A stretch of DNA of 64,000 nt. It comes from JAGIBJ01 sp032119595. Its GTDB lineage: Bacteria; Actinomycetota; Thermoleophilia; Solirubrobacterales; Solirubrobacteraceae. The stretch is from contig JAUMBQ010000001.1 of assembly GCA_032119595.1 (NCBI GenBank), positions 248,001 through 312,000 of the forward strand, in the 5' to 3' direction. The notes below the pieces were generated by a model. It saw only the letters and a program-made list of their open reading frames with translations, was not told the origin of the DNA and searched no databases. The position numbers and the translations under genes are program-made. Positions within the stretch are counted from its first letter, which is position 1. The number at the start of each line of letters is the position of its first letter. Shown piece after piece: positions 58,932 to 64,000 of this stretch.

Positions 58932-60143
58932 TCAGTCCCGCGGGTCGGTGAGCGACGCGCGCGGAAAGGTCGCGTCCTCGGCGGGGAATGCGAACACCAC
59001 GCCGGCGATGCTGCGCGGTTTGCCGTGTTCATCGAACTCCACGCGCCCGCGCGATCCGATCCACTGATCGCGGGTGTCGCCCGAGAGCAGCCGGTAGCGG
59101 TTGGTGAAGGCCGGCGTCGCCGGGTTGAACGCCTGCCGCATCTGCCGCTGCCACTCGGCCCGGTCGTCCGGGTGCACGTGCTCAGCGAACCCTTCGATGC
59201 CGCTTTTGGCGAGATACCCCTCGGGGAGTTTGATCAGCTCCGACAGGAACGTGTCGCTGGTGAAACGACGCGTCTCCAGATCGTAGGAATACCGGGCCAT
59301 CTGGCCGGCTTCGAGGGCGGCCGTGAGCTGCGCCTCGCGCTCCTCGAGGGCCCGGCGAAGCTCGTGGGCGTCGTGAATATCCGAAGCGGTGCCGTACCAG
59401 CGCGTCACCTGACCTTCGTCGCCGAAGACCGGCGTCACCCGCAGATCGAACCAGCGGTAGGTCCCGTCGTATTGGCGGATGCGGTACTCGCCGGCGGCAG
59501 GTTCTCCGGAACGCAGTGCAGCGGTCCAGACATCGCCGAGTTCGGGGCGGTCCTCTGCGTGCACCGCGTCAATCCAGTTCCAGCCGTGATGCTGCCCAGG
59601 GGCGGCCCCGGTGAAGTCGAGCCAACGGCGATTGAGGAAGTCGCATTCGCCGGCGGCATCCGTGCTCCACGCCAGCACGGGCAGGGACTCGGCGAAGTCA
59701 TGGAAACGGCGCTCGCTCTCACGCAGCGCGAGTTCGACCTGGATTCGCTCAGTCGTGTCCTCAGCTTCCAGGACGTAACACTCGATCGTCGTCTGGTCGT
59801 CGGCGTAGACCGGGGAGAGGACTGCATCGGCCGATCGCGTCTCGCCGTGCGGGCCGGGGAACACGTCTTCGTACGCAACGGCCTGTCCGGCGTTGCGCGC
59901 CTCGGCGAGCCGTGTGTTCCAGGTCGTGATCCACTGAGGGTCGCTGCTGAACGATGGCGTCTCGCCGATGTGGCGTCCGAGGAAGTCCTCGCGCGTCAGC
60001 CCGCGGCGCACGGGCGCGTCGTTGACCTCGATCACGATGCCGTCGGGATCGACCACGGCCATGAACTGGAATCGCTGATCGAACACCTGACGGAAGAGCG
60101 CCGAGGGGGTGGTGTCGGCGCAGGGCCGCTGGGACTGGTTCAT
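58932..60143 (-). CDS. Orphan triple-PAS sensory protein
   Basis: A 403-residue soluble protein made of three PAS domains, near residues 13-130 (QFMAVVDPDGIVIEVN), 140-260 (SERRFHDFAESLPVLAWSTD; DFLNRRWLDFTG; PAC-like GEYRIRQYDGTYRWFD) and 265-385 (GQMARYSYDLETRRF; HPDDRAEWQRQMRQAF). It has no kinase, GGDEF, EAL or HTH domain. Either it passes signals through protein contact or its output partner is elsewhere. The ATG at 60143 is preferred to a GTG 21 nt upstream. It diverges from the ligD operon. Confidence 0.75.
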   Translation of the reverse strand: MNQSQRPCADTTPSALFRQVFDQRFQFMAVVDPDGIVIEVNDAPVRRGLTREDFLGRHIGETPSFSSDPQWITTWNTRLAEARNAGQAVAYEDVFPGPHGETRSADAVLSPVYADDQTTIECYVLEAEDTTERIQVELALRESERRFHDFAESLPVLAWSTDAAGECDFLNRRWLDFTGAAPGQHHGWNWIDAVHAEDRPELGDVWTAALRSGEPAAGEYRIRQYDGTYRWFDLRVTPVFGDEGQVTRWYGTASDIHDAHELRRALEEREAQLTAALEAGQMARYSYDLETRRFTSDTFLSELIKLPEGYLAKSGIEGFAEHVHPDDRAEWQRQMRQAFNPATPAFTNRYRLLSGDTRDQWIGSRGRVEFDEHGKPRSIAGVVFAFPAEDATFPRASLTDPRD

Positions 60144-60271
60144 GGCTAGGTCTCGCCTGCTCACCGCGCCGGCCTGGCCACTCTAGCCACGCCATTCACG
60201 CCTGCGGGAACGCGTGTCCCCTGATCTGCATGATCGGTCGGCCAAGCGTCCGGCCGCACTACCCTGGCCAT

Positions 60272-62716
60272 ATGACGGGCGGGCTCGACGCGTATCGACG
60301 CAAACGCTCGTTCGGCGCGACACCGGAACCCGACGGCGATCAGGCTGACGCCGTCCGCGGCGACGCAGACCAACCCGCGGCGCGGTTCGTCGTCCACGAG
60401 CACCATGCGCGTCGTCTCCATTGGGATCTTCGACTCGAGCACGACGGGGTGCTCGCGTCCTGGGCGATTCCCAACGGCATCCCGCAGGATCCGAAGCAGA
60501 ACCGCAAAGCGGTGCACGTCGAAGACCATCCGCTGGAGTACCTCGACTTCGAGGGCACGATCCCGGAAGGCAACTACGGCGCCGGGGAGATTTCCGTGTG
60601 GGACCAGGGCACCTTCACGCTTGAGAAGTGGCGCAAGGACGAGGTGATCGTCGTGTTCCACGGGGAGCGGCTGCGCGGGAAGTACGCCCTGTTCCAGGCA
60701 GGCAAGGTCGAGAAGGACTGGCTCATCCATCGGATGGATCCCGCGCTCGACCCAGACGCCGAACCGATCCCACAGGTGATGAAGCCGATGTTGGCCGTGC
60801 CGGCGCCACTCCCACGCAACGAAGATGCCTGGGCGTTCGAGGTGAAGTGGGATGGCGTGCGGGCCATCGCGCGATCGGAACCCGGTCGACTCCATCTGTT
60901 CTCGCGCAGCGGCCGGGAGATCACGACCGCGTACCCCGAACTCGGGCATCTCAATCGCGCACTGAGTGCACATTCGGCCGTGCTCGATGGCGAGATCATC
61001 GCGTTCGACGAGGACGGCAAACAGAGCTTCCAGGCCGTGCAGCAACGGATCCACGTGACCGGCGCGGCCGCGATCAAACGCCTGAGGGAATCGACGCCGG
61101 CGACCTACATGATCTTTGACTTGCTCTGGCTCGACGGCCATTCGCTCGTCGATCTGCCGTACGAGCAGCGTCGCTCGCTGCTCGAGCAACTCGAGCTGAC
61201 TGGGCCAAGCTGGCAGGTGCCGGCCTACCACGTCGGCGCGGGCACAGCCCTGCTGGAGGCGACGCGTGAGCAAGGGCTCGAGGGCGTGGTCGCCAAGCGG
61301 CTGGGGTCTGCTTACGAGGAGGGCGCGAGGTCGGCGGCGTGGCGCAAGATCAAGAACACCCGCCGCCAGGAGGTCGTGATCGGCGGATTCACGCCGGGTC
61401 GTGGCGGACGCGACCAGAGCTTCGGCGCCCTCCAAGTCGGGGTGTACGACGACGCTGGGGCGCTGGTGTTCGCCGGCGGCGTCGGGAGCGGCTTCACCGA
61501 GGCGCTGCTCGAAGACCTCCGCAATCGCCTTGATCCGCTCATCGAGGACGAGAGCTCGTTCGCGGGCCGCCAGCCGCCCAAAGAGACGATCTTCGTGGAG
61601 CCCGTTCTGGTCTGCGAGGTCGAGTTCGCCGAGTGGTCGCGCGACGGAAGCCTGCGGCACGCGGTCTTCCGGGGAATGCGCGAGGACGTCGAGGCCAGAG
61701 ACGTACGACGGGAAGTGGCCGTCGAACTCGAGGCGGACGAGGAGGACGACGAGGACGACCTCCCTGGACCTCAAGTGGAGCCTGAGGCTGCGTCGCGCCC
61801 GGTTGCGATCGACGGACCGGCCGTTTCGATCGGCGGACGGAGCGTCAAAGTCACCAATCTCGACAAGGTGTTGTACCCCGTGACGGGGACCACCAAGCGC
61901 GAAGTCATCGAGTATTACGCCGCGATCGCGCCGGTCATGATCCCCCATCTCACGGGGCGGCCCGTGACGCTGAAGCGCTATCCAGACGGAGTCGATGGCC
62001 CGTCGTTCTTCGAGAAGCACGCCAACAAGTACCGGCCGGATTGGGTCGAGACCGTCGCGATGGCCACGAGCAGCGGAGCGTCGATCGACTTCGTGAATGT
62101 GACCGAGCCCGCGGCGCTGATCTGGACCGCCAACCTCGCGGCAATCGAGCTCCACCCTTCGCTCTCACGGAGCCCGGAGGCGGCGCGCCCGACGATGCTG
62201 GTGTTCGACCTCGACCCCGGACCGGGCACCACGGTCGTCGAATGCTGCGTCGTCGGCCTCCTCATTCGTGACCTCCTGGACCAGCTCGACCTGGCTTGTT
62301 GGGCCAAAACTTCCGGATCCAAGGGCCTACAGCTCTACGCTCCTCTCAACGTGGACGTGACCTACGACGACACCAAGCCCTTCGCGCACGCGGTCGCCTC
62401 GCTACTGGAGTCCCGGCACCCGGACCTCGTGGTGTCGCAGATGAAGAAGTCGCTGCGTCCCGGCAAGGTGCTGATCGACTGGAGCCAGAACGACCGCAAC
62501 AAGACGACGGTGTCGGTCTACTCCCTGCGCGCGCGGGAGCGTCCGACGGTGTCGGCCCCGGTCACGTGGGACGAGATGTCGGGCTGCGCCGACTCCCGCG
62601 ACCCCGAACGGCTGGTCTTCACCAAGGACGACGTTCTCGCCCGGGTCGCCGAGCATGGCGACCTGTTTGCACCGGTCCTAACGCTGCAGCAATCCCTCCC
62701 CCGCCTCGGAGGCTGA
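60272..62716 (+). CDS. ligD: Multifunctional DNA repair ligase LigD (PE-Lig-Pol order)
   Basis: An 814-residue non-homologous end-joining enzyme. Its domains in order are phosphoesterase (about 33-160, HHARRLHWDLRLEHDG), ATP-dependent ligase (about 170-490, with AMP-binding Lys192 in EVKWDGVRA), an acidic linker, and primase-polymerase (about 520-810, catalytic DLDPGPGTT). This order matches the Pseudomonas-type protein and differs from the Pol-PE-Lig order of Mycobacterium. The ATG at 60272 precedes the conserved N-terminus; an earlier in-frame ATG at 60230 adds 14 non-conserved residues. Two ku genes follow with 2-nt and overlapping junctions, forming one operon. Confidence 0.95.
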   Translation: MTGGLDAYRRKRSFGATPEPDGDQADAVRGDADQPAARFVVHEHHARRLHWDLRLEHDGVLASWAIPNGIPQDPKQNRKAVHVEDHPLEYLDFEGTIPEGNYGAGEISVWDQGTFTLEKWRKDEVIVVFHGERLRGKYALFQAGKVEKDWLIHRMDPALDPDAEPIPQVMKPMLAVPAPLPRNEDAWAFEVKWDGVRAIARSEPGRLHLFSRSGREITTAYPELGHLNRALSAHSAVLDGEIIAFDEDGKQSFQAVQQRIHVTGAAAIKRLRESTPATYMIFDLLWLDGHSLVDLPYEQRRSLLEQLELTGPSWQVPAYHVGAGTALLEATREQGLEGVVAKRLGSAYEEGARSAAWRKIKNTRRQEVVIGGFTPGRGGRDQSFGALQVGVYDDAGALVFAGGVGSGFTEALLEDLRNRLDPLIEDESSFAGRQPPKETIFVEPVLVCEVEFAEWSRDGSLRHAVFRGMREDVEARDVRREVAVELEADEEDDEDDLPGPQVEPEAASRPVAIDGPAVSIGGRSVKVTNLDKVLYPVTGTTKREVIEYYAAIAPVMIPHLTGRPVTLKRYPDGVDGPSFFEKHANKYRPDWVETVAMATSSGASIDFVNVTEPAALIWTANLAAIELHPSLSRSPEAARPTMLVFDLDPGPGTTVVECCVVGLLIRDLLDQLDLACWAKTSGSKGLQLYAPLNVDVTYDDTKPFAHAVASLLESRHPDLVVSQMKKSLRPGKVLIDWSQNDRNKTTVSVYSLRARERPTVSAPVTWDEMSGCADSRDPERLVFTKDDVLARVAEHGDLFAPVLTLQQSLPRLGG

Positions 62717-62718
62717 CC

Positions 62719-63603
62719 ATGGCGGCGCGGTCGATCTGGAACGGGACGCTCACGTTCGGCACGGTCGCTATCCCGATCAAGCTGTTTTCGGCGACCGAGA
62801 ACCGGTCGATCAGCTTCAAAGAGGTCCGCGAGAGCGACGGCTCCCGGATCTCGCACAAGCGCGTCGGGGCTGAAAGCGGCGAAGAGATCGCCTACAGCGA
62901 GATCGACAAGGGGTACGACACCGGCAACGGCGTCCTCGTGCTGACCAAGGAGGAGATTGCGGCGGCCGATGGTCCTCGACCCAAGGTGGTCGAGATCGAG
63001 ATGTTCGTAAAGGGCGCGGAGATCGACCCGGTCTTCTACGACAAGGCGTACCACGTGGGTGCGAACAAGGGCGGCGAACACGCCTACCGCGTGCTCCTCA
63101 CCGCGCTTGAGAAGAGTGGTCGGGTCGGCATCGGCCGGTTCGTGCTGCGCAGCCGCGAGCAACTGATCGCCCTGCGACCGATCCAGGGCGCACTCGGGCT
63201 CCAGACGATGCGGTTCGCCGACGAACTCGTGGCCCCCGATGAGTTCGAGCTGCCCGAGATGAAGAAGCGGCCCGGGGAGAAAGAGGTCACGATGGCCGGC
63301 AAACTCGTGGAGATGCTCGAGGGAGAATGGAAGCCCGAGGAGCATCACGACACCTACCGCGACGCGGTCATGGAGCTGATCGAGGCCAAGGCCGACGGCA
63401 AGACTGTGAAGGCCGCGACCGAGAAGGCGTCGACGGGCGACGACCTGATGGCTGCCCTTGAAGCAAGCCTCGAGGCGGTCCGGGAAGCCGACGGCCAAGG
63501 CGCCGCGAAGCCCAAGGATGCGTCGACGCCGAAGCGCGCACCAACGAAGAAGCCGACCGGGCCGACCAAGCCCCGGTCCAAGACGAAGGAAGAGGGCGCC
63601 TGA
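62719..63603 (+). CDS. ku: Ku protein, first copy
   Basis: A 294-residue DNA end-binding protein for non-homologous end joining. It opens with the family pattern MAARSIWNGTLTFGTVAIPI and keeps GxSHKRVG and the LRSREQLIALRP segment. The C-terminal 50 residues are Lys/Pro/Thr-rich, like the DNA-binding tails of other bacterial Ku. It starts 2 nt after the ligD stop and overlaps the second ku by one base (TGATG). Confidence 0.94.
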   Translation: MAARSIWNGTLTFGTVAIPIKLFSATENRSISFKEVRESDGSRISHKRVGAESGEEIAYSEIDKGYDTGNGVLVLTKEEIAAADGPRPKVVEIEMFVKGAEIDPVFYDKAYHVGANKGGEHAYRVLLTALEKSGRVGIGRFVLRSREQLIALRPIQGALGLQTMRFADELVAPDEFELPEMKKRPGEKEVTMAGKLVEMLEGEWKPEEHHDTYRDAVMELIEAKADGKTVKAATEKASTGDDLMAALEASLEAVREADGQGAAKPKDASTPKRAPTKKPTGPTKPRSKTKEEGA

Positions 63604-64000
63604 TGCCGCCTCGTTCGATGTGGACCGGATCGCTGAGCTTCGGGCTGGTCAACGTGCCCGTGCAGGTCGTCGGCGCGACGCGCGACCACGATGTGCGCTT
63701 CCACATGGTGCACCGTGCGGAGGAGGGCGGCACCGCGGAGCGCGTGCAGATGCAGCGGGTCGCCGAGGACGGCAACGAGGTGCCGTGGTCGAAGATCGGC
63801 AAGGGCTGGGAACTTGAGGACGGGCGCATGCTCGTGCTCAGCCAGAAGGACCTCGATTCGGCCGCGCCGGAGAAGACGCGCACGATCGACATCGAGCAGT
63901 TCGTGGCGCTGTCGTCGATCGACCCGATCATGTTCGACCACCCGTACTGGCTGCTGCCGGCCGGCGAGGGCGAGGGCGCCGTGCGGGCCTACACGCTCCT
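63603..64000 (+). CDS. ku: Ku protein, second copy (3' end outside window)
   Basis: The first 132 residues of a second Ku (MPPRSMWTGSLSFGLVNVPVQVV; later DPIMFDHPYWLLP). It is clearly diverged from the first copy (for example, FHMVHRAEEGG replaces FKEVRESDGSR). Bacteria with two ku genes may form heterodimers or use them under different conditions. The gene is incomplete because the window ends. Confidence 0.92.
   Translation, partial: MPPRSMWTGSLSFGLVNVPVQVVGATRDHDVRFHMVHRAEEGGTAERVQMQRVAEDGNEVPWSKIGKGWELEDGRMLVLSQKDLDSAAPEKTRTIDIEQFVALSSIDPIMFDHPYWLLPAGEGEGAVRAYTL

Noticed and set aside
60161..62155. 664-codon frame antisense to ligD
   Set aside because: LigD motifs occupy the plus strand; the antisense product has no recognisable domain.

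Overview
The window is GC-rich chromosomal DNA from a Gram-positive actinobacterium. RpoB and RpoC have actinobacterial lengths, there is a GlnR-type nitrogen regulator, and there are LigD/Ku, ESX-like (type VII) and Ser/Thr-kinase genes. A Thermoleophilia/Solirubrobacterales-type organism is my best guess. That guess rests on gene repertoire and style, not on any database search.

1-10.7 kb is a nitrogen-assimilation island: a truncated LysR gene, three NarK-type nitrate/nitrite transporters, glnA coupled to a GlnR-type regulator, and an NrtABD-like nitrate ABC transporter. Sites of the form GTnAC-N6-GnAAC, repeated with 11-bp phasing, lie upstream of narK1, narK3, glnA and nrtA. Their placement suggests one GlnR regulon. 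10.8-15.7 kb holds a HAD-like protein, a membrane-tailed ECF sigma factor with a secreted Asp-rich calcium-binding protein, a sulfide:quinone oxidoreductase with a large AT-rich dyad upstream, and a TetR regulator 9 nt after rpoC.

15.7-30.3 kb is the conserved rpmG-secE-nusG-rplK-rplA-rplJ-rplL ... rpoB-rpoC block on the minus strand. About 3.2 kb of accessory DNA interrupts it between rplL and rpoB: two tandem paralogous secreted proteins with matching terminators, a 15-bp-arm inverted repeat, and a 3.7-copy 77-bp tandem repeat. 30.4-36.4 kb carries an MFS exporter, an FAD protein, a CopA copper ATPase and a cell-wall amidase.

36.5-54.2 kb is the most interesting part: an ESX/type VII-like secretion locus. 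A Ser/Thr kinase diverges from a 1467-residue FHA-FtsK motor (EccC/EssC type). Nearby are two tandem copies of one five-gene module in the same order: WXG100 protein, second small helical protein, effector-like protein with a variable C-terminus, LpqN-like protein, EspG-like protein. The two WXG100 proteins are identical while their partners have diverged strongly. A remnant of an EspG-like 3' end marks the duplication boundary. An FHA-HTH fusion regulator flanks the locus. No EccB, EccD, EccE or mycosin gene is present in the window.

54.2-60.1 kb contains a quinone oxidoreductase, a DUF3089-type secreted hydrolase, a CARDB protein, a saccharopine-dehydrogenase-like protein and an orphan triple-PAS protein. 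60.3-64 kb is a non-homologous end-joining operon: ligD (PE-ligase-polymerase order) followed by two adjacent ku genes, the second cut by the window edge. No tRNA, rRNA, CRISPR array, transposase or phage gene was found.
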